DNA of 64,000 bases from Undaria pinnatifida (taxonomy: Eukaryota > Sar > Phaeophyceae > Laminariales > Alariaceae), in the NCBI GenBank assembly GCA_012845835.1, contig JABAKD010000016.1, forward strand, positions 24,148,053-24,212,052, read 5' to 3'. Below the pieces are notes generated by a model. That model did no database searches and was not told the DNA's origin. It saw only the letters and a list, made by a program, of their open reading frames with translations. How positions within the stretch are numbered: position 1 is the first letter of the stretch; each line of letters begins with the position of its first letter. The position numbers and the translations under genes are program-made. Below are positions 47,594 to 57,989 of the stretch, piece after piece.

Positions 47594-48660
47594 TAACTGT
47601 CGACCCCAAGTTACTCGTGGGGCCAGGTGTATATTTCGTGTATATATGTCAGTAGCCGCGGACACGCTCAGTCTCGTGCTAATTATTTCCCGCGGCATTG
47701 TCAGTAGTAAGTCTTCATTTTTTCAGCCATTCTGTACATGGTAGCCGGCGAGTACATATTAGCGGCCACCGTGGCATTTTGTCTAACCCTAAATAGTGAG
47801 TCTTCATTTTTTCAGTGCCGAGTTTGCGCGTGCGCCGCGCCGGCATACTGCCTGTTTTTTCCCGTTGTCAGCCAAGTATGTAGTCTCAGCTTTCGTAGCA
47901 TCAAATTGTAAGTAGGGAGTCTTCATTTTTGCGGTGCCGAGTTTGCGCCAACCTCTTCATAGCCATGTCTGTTATGCGAACGTCTTTGAGTGGGTGAAGA
48001 GTTCGAGTTGCAATGCATCTGGCTACCCCGGCATACTGTCTGTTTTTTCCCGGTGTCAGCCAAGTATGTAGTCTCAGCTTTCGTAGCATCAAATTGTAAG
48101 TAGGGAGTCTTCATTTTTGCGGTGCCGAGTTTGCGCCAACCTCTTCATAGCCATGTCTGTTATGCGAACGTCTTTGAGTGGGTGAAGAGTTCGAGTTGCA
48201 ATGCATCTGGCTACCCTGTCCCCATTTTGTAAGTAGTCACATCCGTTTTTCGCTGCCATACTGTACATGATTGCCGGTATTAGTGGCCACGTCGCATTTG
48301 GTCACAGAGTCTTCATGATTGCAGTACCAAGTCTTATTTTTTCAGTGCCCAGTTTGCGCCAACCTCTTCATAGCCATATCGTCTGAAAGAGGGTGTCTTT
48401 ATTTTTGGACATATTCCATATTCCACTGCGTCCTTATTTTCAGTTTGTTCTGGGGATCACGCCCCATCAACAAATAATACATACCGAGTAGTATTTCCTT
48501 TTCCTCCATTTCGGCCCGCTGTATTTTCAGTTTCTTCTGGGGATCACGCCCCATCAACAAATCATACATACGGAGTATTTCCTTTTCCTCCATCTCGGCC
48601 CGCTGTCATTCCACACTCAACACTCCCACCCTTGGTATGCAGGCGTACTCCTGCTGTGGA
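47594..48660. repeat. Subterminal tandem repeats of Helitron H1 3' region
   Basis: Non-coding. Several short copies of gagtcttcatttttt(c/g)(a/c)g are present. A 188-bp unit occurs twice (about 47840-48027 and 48028-48215). An 87-bp unit containing ggggatcacgccccatcaac occurs twice (about 48434-48520 and 48521-48607). Subterminal repeats of this kind are common in Helitron 3' regions. Confidence 0.75.
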
Positions 48661-48702
48661 ACCAACCAGCATCACCGCACATCTTTTACAGTAAACAGTA
48701 AC

Positions 48703-48740
48703 CCGGAGGACGGGGGGGCCGACAGGCCCCCCACGTCCGG
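48703..48740 (+). repeat. 3' terminal hairpin of Helitron H1
   Basis: A GGGGGGCC/GGCCCCCC stem with a GACA loop and an outer CCGGA/TCCGG stem. It ends 9 nt before the element boundary at 48749. The position fits the 3' hairpin that marks Helitron ends. Confidence 0.75.
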
Positions 48741-48749
48741 ACACCCTTG

Positions 48750-51081
48750 TATGACATTATTTTCTCCGTCCAGGAGGACGTGAATTAATGTTACCGCGGT
48801 TGTTCTGTTTATCATGGTATAGCCAAGAAGACGCCAGGTAGCTTCTGCGGCAGAAATGTACCTTGTTGTCCGGTATTGTTCAATTTCGCTGCGTTTACCT
48901 GCAATCCGGGCTTTGGCCATGTCGGCTCTTTTGGTGACGTGTTTAAAAAGGTACTTCACACACGATGAAGCAGTCACGACATCTACACATATGACAATCA
49001 TACTCAAGTAGCAAGTAGGGGTTATAGGGAACTACCCACTGGTTTCCAATTGGGACATCTTGCCATACACCCTCAACGTTTTGACGCACTGTAGGATTGT
49101 CTCGGTTGTCTGTTCTTCGATATTCGGCACGCCCGGTTTTTTCATTGACAGTTGCAGATGTTCGAAACGGCTGAGGATAAAACTTGGGGCAATATTTGGT
49201 GTTTTCTCGGTTTATTTGCATGCACGGGGAATTAGTGTTGTGACCACCCGCATGATTTGGGGATCATGAATTTTAAAACCTTTTCACGAACGACGCCATT
49301 GGCGATCGATGCATCGGGGAGCTGAGTCCAAACCCAAGAGTCAATGTCGTTCATCCTATCGGGGCCGTTGTTCTTAAATTTTACGATAATGTGCGCATGC
49401 GGCAGACCTCGTTTTTGGAATTCGATCACGTACATATGATATTCGTAAGGGCGGAAGACGTTTCTGCTATTGAGGTCAGCCATTATTTTATGAAGTTTAA
49501 TCTTGAAGACCCGGCAACATAGATCAGGCCGATCACAAGCCTGTTGCCCAGGCTGTAGGTTATCAACTATGGCAGGCCATTCGGGGTTGCACGTGGCGGT
49601 TATCATTAAATGTGGCTTCCCTCTGCGGTTCACAACAGCGAGTGCATTTTCGGGATCTTTCTTAAGCTCCATAGGGGAACCGTGGAAGCTGGCAGGAAGT
49701 GGTATACCCGGTTGGTCATTGGGTAACGCTTGTGTTATTGATCGTCTGCTCGCTAACCTTTGTTGAAGGCCACTAAATTGAATGTAATTGAGCGTGTGTT
49801 CATGGCGGCTGTACATGTCACAAGCCCACTCTTGGGGCTACCCGTCTGTTGGTTTCAAAAATGCGTTCGGCTAGCAGACGTTGTCGACAGTAGAATAAGA
49901 AAGGAACAAGGTGCAGTGTTGGTTCGGTTCATGGTTTTGGATTTAAACGGTGGAGATTCGTCGTAGTGACCCTCGCTCCAACCGGCTTCTCCATTTACAA
50001 ATAGCAAAGGATACTGCAGAGGGTCATACGCGGGACTCCAAATAGGAAGAAAACGTGGTTTTTCATCAGGGCTGTATTTAGGGTACGTCATAGCGGCGCG
50101 GGGTAAGGTACATTGTTGCCCGGAGGTTTAGAGTAGCGCAGCAGTTTCGGGAGCAGCAATTTCTTGACCATTGATAGGTCCATCGTTGACGCGGCTGGTC
50201 TCTTGAAACTCAATGGAGGCGGGGGATGATGATGGGACGTCTTGAGGTTGAAGTGAGTCGATGACGTTGTCTACGGCGGATTTGTACTCTTGTGCCCACT
50301 TAATTTTGGTTTGAATATGGCGTCGAAGAGTTGACGCGGTCTCGATATTTACTTGAAGATTTTCAGCCGTGTCAATGAATTCGGAATCGTAGATGTAAAG
50401 TCTTGCGTTGTGGCCAATCTTGCTGTGGTCTCGTTGCAATTCAAATATTCGATGATAGGCTCGACCGTGCAAGGTTAGCATTGATGGTGTCGAGGGTTGT
50501 GTCCATGGTCGTTTATCTAGTCCTCAAGCCGCGAGAGCAGTGAAAGAAAAAAGGCCGTTGTACTTACGCTGTGATCGCCGAAAGTCATTAGAAGAGAAAA
50601 TGATTCAAAGTTCGGGACTGATAGGTTTGAAGGGGAGCACGGCAGCCTTTCCACCTTTGCAGCAATTGTACTTCAGTTTTCGTTCCTCTTTCCACAGAAA
50701 GGCAGTGCAAGACGTACACTTGAAGTTATCGGGGTGTATAAGTAGAGTATTTTTCAAGCCGGATGAGGATTGGGGCCAATTATTAGTAGGGCAATTAGAG
50801 TCATTAATACCTTTCAATACTGCTGCAGGCTGACACCTGCTGGAGCGTGAGCGCATCCTCGAAAAATGGTCACGTACAGCATCTTGTGGGTTCCTACTGG
50901 TAGTCGATAATCCGTTGGCGGAACGAAGGCGTGATACACGTCGAGAATTCAAGATGCAAGATCGGTTCGCTCTTCGCACTCGCGCTCGTTCTGCTCTTTG
51001 TTTAGTCATGCGGGTAATGGACCGAGTTGTTGCTCGAGTGGGGACTACACGCCCATTCTGAGCGCTCGTCGGTTCCGGCAT
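48750..51081 (-). pseudogene. Decayed Helitron Rep-helicase, 5' half (zinc finger + Rep nuclease)
   Basis: Minus-strand fragments in several frames align with the N-terminal 40% of the intact protein: basic start (51081), CTSCTAFLWKEERKLKYNCC, LTLHGRAYHRIFELQRD, KPRFLPIWSPAYDPLQYPL, QQRLASRRSI, FQKRGLPHAHI (HUH kept) and CVKYLFKHVTK, where the second catalytic Tyr is His. Stops and frameshifts lie near 50580, 50125, 49830 and 49230. It ends at …DGENNVI, exactly where the young Helitron begins. Confidence 0.9.
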
Positions 51082-51264
51082 TTAACCAGAAGAAATGGCA
51101 CGGAAGCTGAAAGGCTCAACAATGTGAGGTTTAATTGTATTGAAAAGTGCTTCGTCGCAATAAACTGCGAGAGTGGCTTCAGGATATATAATAGCATTGA
51201 ACGCTCAAAATGCCTTCCTTGCTCACTAAATGTCGACGCTCGTCGTGCGTGTGAATTCTCCGGT

Positions 51265-53545
51265 TCAGAAGTCGATCAGGTCGGGGGTGATGTCCGCCGA
51301 CGGTTTCTCGGTCTCTTTAGACTGGGTTGTTCCGAGGTCGCGGGTGAGCGCTTTCTTGTGGAGTAGAGCCGTGATCTGCAATGGGTGTGGGGGGGGGGGA
51401 AGCAACAGACATGTACAACGTTGTTGTAGTTGTTGTTGTTCTCACATTAACTCGCATAATCAAGTACGTGGTCACAGAACAGGCTCCAGTTGCTCTGGAG
51501 CTGAGAAATACCCCAGGGAAAAACACAACAAACTAAAGGTGGTACACGCATGTATCACAGCTGACACAATTCATGCCTCCGCCAGAAACATATATAAAGT
51601 GAAATCGGGAGTCAGCCTACGATGGGCCAGGTCCATACTGGTGCATATGTCTCACTACTTGTATGTGATGTTCGCATATTGTGTTGATTGCAATATGAGT
51701 TAAGTGTACCCTTGCGTCAAGTAATGAATACGCTACCCGAACAGCACCCACCTTTTCCCTCCATTGTTTTTCAGCACACTGGACGTGGAGGAACGGCTCG
51801 TCCCACTGCTTGACGATAACCTGCCCTAGGCGGAGGTCCCCGGTGCAACCGTCTTCCAGGGTGTCCGTATTGTTGTCCTCGTCGTGTAGAAGGCAGAGCT
51901 TCTGCAACAATTATGTATTGTACGAACAGAAGGGGTGGATTCATAAGTGATGCGGAAGGTACGTGGACGATTGATATTGGAAGGGCTGACCTAATTTGAG
52001 GGGGGGAGGGAGGGAGGACGTATCAAAACAAATGATGAATCTAAAACATAAAAAGGGGCAGGTCGTTGATGGAAAATTGTAGTGGAACATGGAGTTTTGA
52101 GTTCAAGAAGGAAGTTGGGTGGTGTGAAATAGGCCGCCGTGTGCAGGAAAAAAAAACTCTTGGCTAAAATTTAACCCGCTAGTTCAAAAAATGCAAACGT
52201 CCGACGCGTGAAACGAAGACAAATCCAATTTGCTGTCACGTGCGGATGAAGTTGAGAAAAACAGATACATCCACGTACGTACATCATACCAAACACACGG
52301 AGGTAATGCAAGACGAGCGAGCAAATATAATGTTGCGCTTACACCAGCGCAACACTCGCCTGTGTATATAGTGCACGCGTCTCGCCTTCGAGCAAAAAGG
52401 AAATATCACAAGGGGGGGCGTCGATTGAAATGCCAAGAAGAAAACCAGCGAGGTGGCAGGAAGCAGTCGTGCCTAGACTAACACGCTTATGTAAAAAAAA
52501 AAGATGCGAACAAGTAATTCGGCACCCTGCAGTACCACGATAACGGACAATCTCTAACAACAACAAAACAAATCGATACACACGCAGCCTCCAACGGCGA
52601 TGACGACACCGTGTACAGCAACAAACAAGCAAATCGATACGCGCTCTTATCTGAAATCATGATAGAATATCGGCCGGATATCCTACAATAACGGCGGGAC
52701 ACCCTACCACGACAACAACAATATCTTGTCTTCATGCTCACCCCTACGTGTTCTTCCGTCACAGGAGTAAGGTTGGAGAACTTTTCGGACATGGTCCCGC
52801 GTTTGCCGACACAGGAGGTCCGCACAGCGTGGATGTTTTCCCAGACTGTTTGAACAGGGCAAAGAAAACATGCAAGATTGAGATTGTCATGTCAGCGGTC
52901 GAAGTACGTTATACTTTGTACATAGCGCATAAAAAATAGATACACATGATTGTGGTACAGTACACAAAATATGACTACGAAACGGTACACAAAGCATGAT
53001 CGTGAGTGCATGGTGTGGAGCTTACGTTGGGAACCGCCTTCTTCCCTGCACTGTCTGCCGAGCGAAGGCGTGCCTCCGACGTCTTCGCCACACACCTGGC
53101 AGGGGTGCGGCTGTCCTTTGCCTTTTTTAAAAGTTGGACACGAGACCTGGCAGGTGCTCGCGTCCTTGTCGATCTGCTGGTCGCAGTGTCCACAATGAGT
53201 CTTCCTGTCGTTCCTTAGACGGGTGGCGATGAAGCCCGAGCAAACCGCGTGGTAGGGGCAAGCCCACTCGGGGTTGCCCACTGCCTGGGGGCGTCTGGAC
53301 GCCCCTACCGTACGCCACTCTTGGTTATCGGGGTTTAGCGTGTTGCGAGATAATGTCGGGAGAGCGCTACCATCTGACACCGGTAGGGAGAAGGCTTGGG
53401 GGTGCGATAAAAATGTGGGTGTGAAAGGTGGTGGTGTGGTTGTGATTTGAGGGGGGGGGGGCGCGGACTGATGGGGTACGTTATCGAAGACAGCGGAGAT
53501 ACCTTTCGTAGATGTCGTAGTACACATGTATGAAACGCACGCCAT
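51265..53545 (-). CDS. Cysteine-rich accessory protein of old Helitron H2 (gene B)
   Basis: Four minus-strand exons: 53545-53026, 52845-52742, 51901-51752 and 51375-51265 (stop). Phases 1, 0 and 0 agree, giving 295 codons including stop. Residues 1-80 are Pro/Ser/Thr-rich. Module 1 contains NPEWACPYHAVC, HCGHCDQ, STCQVSC, HPCQVCGEDVGGTPSLG. Module 2 (exon 2, 104 bp, the same length as exon 3 of gene A) reads LWENIHAVRTSCVGKRG. Module 3 reads DGCTGDLRLGQVIVKQWDEP and ALTRDLGTTQSKETEKPSAD, ending DLIDF. The reading frame is intact over all four exons although the Rep half directly downstream (start 51081) is full of frameshifts. That implies recent decay of the Rep, selection on gene B, or a host role. 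No known domain is recognised. Confidence 0.75.
51380..51660 (-). repeat. (AAC)n-tailed dispersed repeat in gene B intron 3
   Basis: Same unit as at 25250-25513 but inverted: GTT/GTTGTT run, then ctcacattaa…gcataatca…gtggtcaca, then …ctgggg…, then homology to the 25250-25390 flank through to about 51660. A G9 run lies at about 51391. Confidence 0.65.
51905..52740. other. Gene B intron 2
   Basis: Non-coding sequence between exons 2 and 3 of gene B. Small frames only; nothing recognised. Confidence 0.5.
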
Positions 53546-53659
53546 AGCTCATGCGTTGACCCGTTCTCGGATATACATTTGCGGAGTACTCCCAAATCCC
53601 AAATCGTCGCCAACACTCTCGCTTATGTCTCTTGCCCCGCGTACGCTTTGTATTTGGTT

Positions 53660-54300
53660 ATTTTGAAGGGTGTCCGTCTAGAAGTTTACTTCCTAAATGA
53701 AGCTGTATGCCCGCCTTCGTTCCCGGCCGTAGGGAACCTTTCGCAGATGTAGTATAAATATACAAGGGCTTCGCTCGCGGGCGGCTGGGCGCCGCCCGCT
53801 ACGCTTGCGGAAGGAGGAATAGACATTCAGTAGAAAGGCGGAAAAGAAGCACAAATGGCGCAACTGGCGACTTGAAAATGCCAAGAGGCCCATATATAGT
53901 ACAACGGTACAGGATAGAGACGATTATGATTATGAGTTTGTTATTATCATCCTTTCGCCCAGTCCATGATGGGCACGTCGGAGGACTTGCTTGGCATATC
54001 CTTCCACCTCTCAGGTAGCACCTAGGTCCTGTACACTTATTAATAGCTCTCTCTAAGTCGATCATCAATAATAAATTATCGCAGTGCTTAAACACCAGGC
54101 ACGCGCTTGTCAAGGATAGAGACAGGAAAACTACAACTTAAGATGTAAAGGAGCGCAGTGCCCAAAAAAACATGCTGGAAGCAGGAACTTGAACGCACAC
54201 ACCGCAAACATGTGAAGTACATTTGTATTCCTGAAAGACGAAGAACACGCATTTAGGCATAGTTCTCAAAAAACGATGCTGGTATAATAAACCACAACTT
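53660..54300. repeat. Fragments of dispersed repeats
   Basis: 53660-53760 (gaagggtgtccgtctagaa… ggccgtagggaacctttcgcag) matches 61240-61340 and, inverted, 59880-59975. 53765-53820 carries the CG-rich motif found at 31680/32050. No gene is seen to 54300. Confidence 0.6.
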
Positions 54301-54323
54301 AACGTTCTATAAAGAACGTGCTG

Positions 54324-57300
54324 TCAACATTGCTTCCGAAGGAGCATGCAGGCTTGCTTGGACTCTTCCTCCTCAGCGGAGGTACCCAGCACCTTGCACT
54401 CTTGTTTTTTGTCGATGGTCTTGTGGATCTGTCCACAAACGTTGAAGCATGGCGGGAGGACGTCGATAAGTATGTGTAAAAAAGTATTCGTACTTCTCTC
54501 CAGCAGACGTCGTAACCATCCAAATTATTGGAGCTCCTTTCGCTGTTAGTAATTGTTGTGGTATTGTTGTACTTGCTCTTGGTACTTGGAAAAAGAGCCG
54601 CACTTCATAGACTATATCCGCACGCCATCCCCTAGTCTTGAGCAAGAGACATGGATGTCTCGACTCGTGACACACAGGACGCAAGATAAGAGTAGAACGT
54701 ACCTCGATGTCGAACGCCCTCGTGGCACCGTGGGAATGGAATGCGGGATGTATATCGAGCAAGTGGTCGCCTGCCTTCTTCAGGAGGTCACCGACCTTGA
54801 TGTCGCCGGTGCACTTCGTGTTTATGTCCTCGCCGACTTGGCGGCCCTCGGCGGCTTCTTCGCAGGGCTTCTGCAAACGACAACAACGGATGGGAATACC
54901 TAGCGTTCAGTGAATGTTCAAAATAGTAAGGCCACGTAGCTGTCGTCGATTTCCAAAGTTGGAAAGGAAGTCGTACAATTTAACACTGTTGTAATGAAAG
55001 CGGTCGTTTATGGGCAAAGCCCTGCCTGGTACCACAACGTTGCTAACACCTATGAAACCACCACTGGGACAGGAACGAACGGGATTCACAGTCGCAACTG
55101 GTAAGCGTAAGCCCCGGTATACTGCTATATAAGGCCTACCGGCGGAATACCGACAACGAAGGGTAAGAGTCAGTACCTGCTGTATATATTGTTCGGTACT
55201 ACTCTATTACTGCTGCTATCAACACTATTACGACCGACGTGTACTGCGATTCCTGAAGAGGTTGCGCACCCTACTTGTACTCGTTAATACAAAGAGTTCA
55301 TGTGGTTGTATGAAAAATGAGTAACAGTAGTAGTACACCGCGTCACTACATGAACAACTCGCTAACCCCAATCACGGGACTGCTCTCCAGCATCACCCAG
55401 GTTAACTTCAGCTTCTGTTTACTGCTATATATCAACCTCCAGTGTGTACTGCGACTGGTGCCGAGGTATTATGCTGCTGTGTTATTTATCACTGCATGGA
55501 CCATTTTTACAACCCTGGCTGACCCCCGTGATGAGACTTGCCCATTTTCATTGCGTCTTACATGTATAGATAGCACGTAGTCGTAGTCGTACATCCAAAA
55601 CGTGTGTTTATATCACAGCACAAGGCGTCACTGCATGGACCACTTGTTCAACCCCCGCTTACCCCGATGACGGGACTGCCCCGTACTCGTAGTCGTACAT
55701 ACATGAAGTGTGTTTGGCTGTACGTATGAAAAAGAAATCGCATCACACAGCGTCACTGCATAGGTCTACTCGTAGACCTGAGTACTTGTACAATTCCCGC
55801 TTACACCGCGATGACGGGACTGCCCCGTACATGTACTCGTACATGCAAAAGTGTGTTTGTACGCATGAAAAAGAAATCACAGCACAACAACAGAAATGTA
55901 ACTCACGTTTCGTCAAGCTCTCAGCTCCTTCGTTAGGGACGCCGATCGAAGGTGAATCACAGGTGTCCGCGTCACACCAGTCACACACACGAGGGTTGTC
56001 GCCGCTTCCCCAGTGCTTCTTGTTAAGGTTATGAAAAGCTTGGCACGTGGAAGACTCGTCACTCCTGCAGGTAGGTGTCGCAGACAGCGTACTCGGAACT
56101 CCTGTTTTTCCTATTTCGTGCGATGAGGAAGCCGTCACAACCCTTGCTCGGGCACGGCCAATCAGGATTGCCAGAAGAAGCTGAGTCCCGTTCTTGCCCG
56201 ACCAGCTTCTGCAAACGACAACAACGGATGGGAATACCTAGCGTTCAGTGAATGTTCAAAATAGTGAGGCCACGTAGCTGTCGTCGATTTCCAAAGTTGG
56301 AAAGGAAGTCGTACAATTTAACACTGTTGTAATGAAAGCGGTCGTGTATGGGCAAAGCCCTGCCTGGTACCACAACGTTGCTAACACCTATGAAACCACC
56401 ACTGGGACAGAAACGAACGGGATTCACAGCAGTCGCAACTGGTAAGCGTAAGCCCCGGTATACTGCTATATAAGGCCTACCGGCGGAATACCGACAACGA
56501 AGGGTAAGAGACAGTACCTGCTGTATATATTGTTCGGCACTACTCTATTACTGCTGCTATCAACACTATTACGACCGACGTGTACTGCGATTCCTGAAGA
56601 GGTTGCGCACCCTACTTGTACTCGTTAAATACAAAGAGTTCATGTGGTTGTATGAAAAATGAGTAACAGTAGTAGTACACCGCGTCACTACATGAACAAC
56701 TCGCTAACCCCAATCACGGGACTGCTCTCCAGCATCACCCAGGTTAACTTCAGCTTCTGTTTACTGCTATATATCAACCTCCAGTGTGTACTGCGACTGG
56801 TGCTGAGGTATCATGCTGCTGTGTTATTTGTCACTGCATGGGCCATCTTTACAACCCTGGCTGACCCCCGTGATGAGACTTGCCCGTTTTCATTGCGTCT
56901 TACATGTATAGATACCACGTAGTCGTACATCCAAAACGTGTGTTTATATCACAGCACAAAGCGTCACTGCATGGACCACTCGTTCAACCCCCGCTTACCC
57001 CGATGACGGGACTGCCCCGTACTCGTAGTCGTACATACATGAAGTGTGTTTGGCTGTACGTATGAAAAAGAAATCGCATCACACAGCGTCACTGCTGCAT
57101 CGGTCTACTCGTAGACCTGAGTACTTGTACAATTAATTCCCGCTTACACCGCGATGACGGGACTGCCCCGTACATGTACTCGTACATGCAAAAGTGTGTT
57201 TGTACGCATGAAAAAGAAATCACAGCACAACAACAGAAATGTAACTCACGTTTCGTCAAGCTCTCAGCTCCTTCGTTAGGGACGCCGATCGAAGGTGAAT

Positions 57301-57639
57301 CACAGGTGTCGCGTCACACCAGTCACACACACGAGGGTTGTCGCCGCTTCCCCAGTGCCTCTTGTTAAGGTTATGAAAAGCTTGGCACGTGGAAGGCTCG
57401 TCACTCCTGCAGGTGTCGCAGACAGCGTACTGGGAACTCCTGTTTTTCCTATTTCGTGCGATGAGGAAGCCGTCACAACCCTTGCTCGGGCACGGCCAAT
57501 CAGGATTGCCAGAAGAAGCTGAGTCCCGTTCTTGCCCGACCAGCTTCCACACGCCTGATCCTGAACCTCCACCACCCCCACTGTTGGCGGAGCCTCCTCC
57601 CGCACTAGCCTTGGTCCGCTTCGCAAATTTCAACTTCAA
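54324..57639 (-). pseudogene. Broken cysteine-rich paralogue (gene C) with duplicated first exon
   Basis: Minus-strand pieces: exon 1 57639-57250 (Gly-rich leader, then KLVGQERDSASSGNPDWPCP, CDGFLIARNRKNRS, CDWCD), a tandem copy of that exon at 56208-55907, module 3 at 54870-54703 (TKCTGDIKVGDLLKKAGDHL) and a last exon at 54428-54324 (HKTIDKKQECKVLGTSAE, stop). The module-3 intron site matches gene B. Each exon-1 copy has one different frameshift: copy 57250-57546 lacks one base in the CDWCDA region, and copy 55907-56208 has an extra TAGG before the CRSDE region. The module-2 exon was not found, leaving incompatible phases. It is therefore a pseudogene, or contains assembly errors. Confidence 0.7.
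54867..57546. repeat. 1.34 kb tandem duplication
   Basis: Two copies, about 54867-56208 and 56205-57546, offset 1338 bp and about 97% identical by eye. The breakpoint microhomology is AAGC (minus strand), joining the module-3 acceptor to the exon-1 codons K-L. It duplicates the exon and its following intron. Confidence 0.92.
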
Positions 57640-57989
57640 ATTGTTATTGACGATCCGGCAAATTTCAAATTCAAATTGTTTGCAGCCGTCAACGGCAATT
57701 CCCTCTCAACAGCCAGCAATTGGCCAACTTCAAATAAAAGTACAAAAAAGAAGTTGCTGAAAAAGCAAAATAAAAATATCAGAGAGCAAGCAGTAAAGAT
57801 CAGAGAATGAGAGCTAAAAAGTAAGTAAGAATGAGACTAGGGAAAGCAAGGAAGGCAAGGAACTTGGGGACGGTTCTTTTTCCCAGCAACTAATTTTCTT
57901 CTCGGCAATTACGGGCTGAGAAGGGCTGAGAGGGGGGAGGATATGCCGAGCGAGACGTCCGAGGGGGGCGAGGTCTAGGTATATAGTTT
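57640..57989. other. Intergenic A-rich sequence
   Basis: Contains short repeats of caaatttcaaattcaaattg. No gene seen. Confidence 0.4.
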
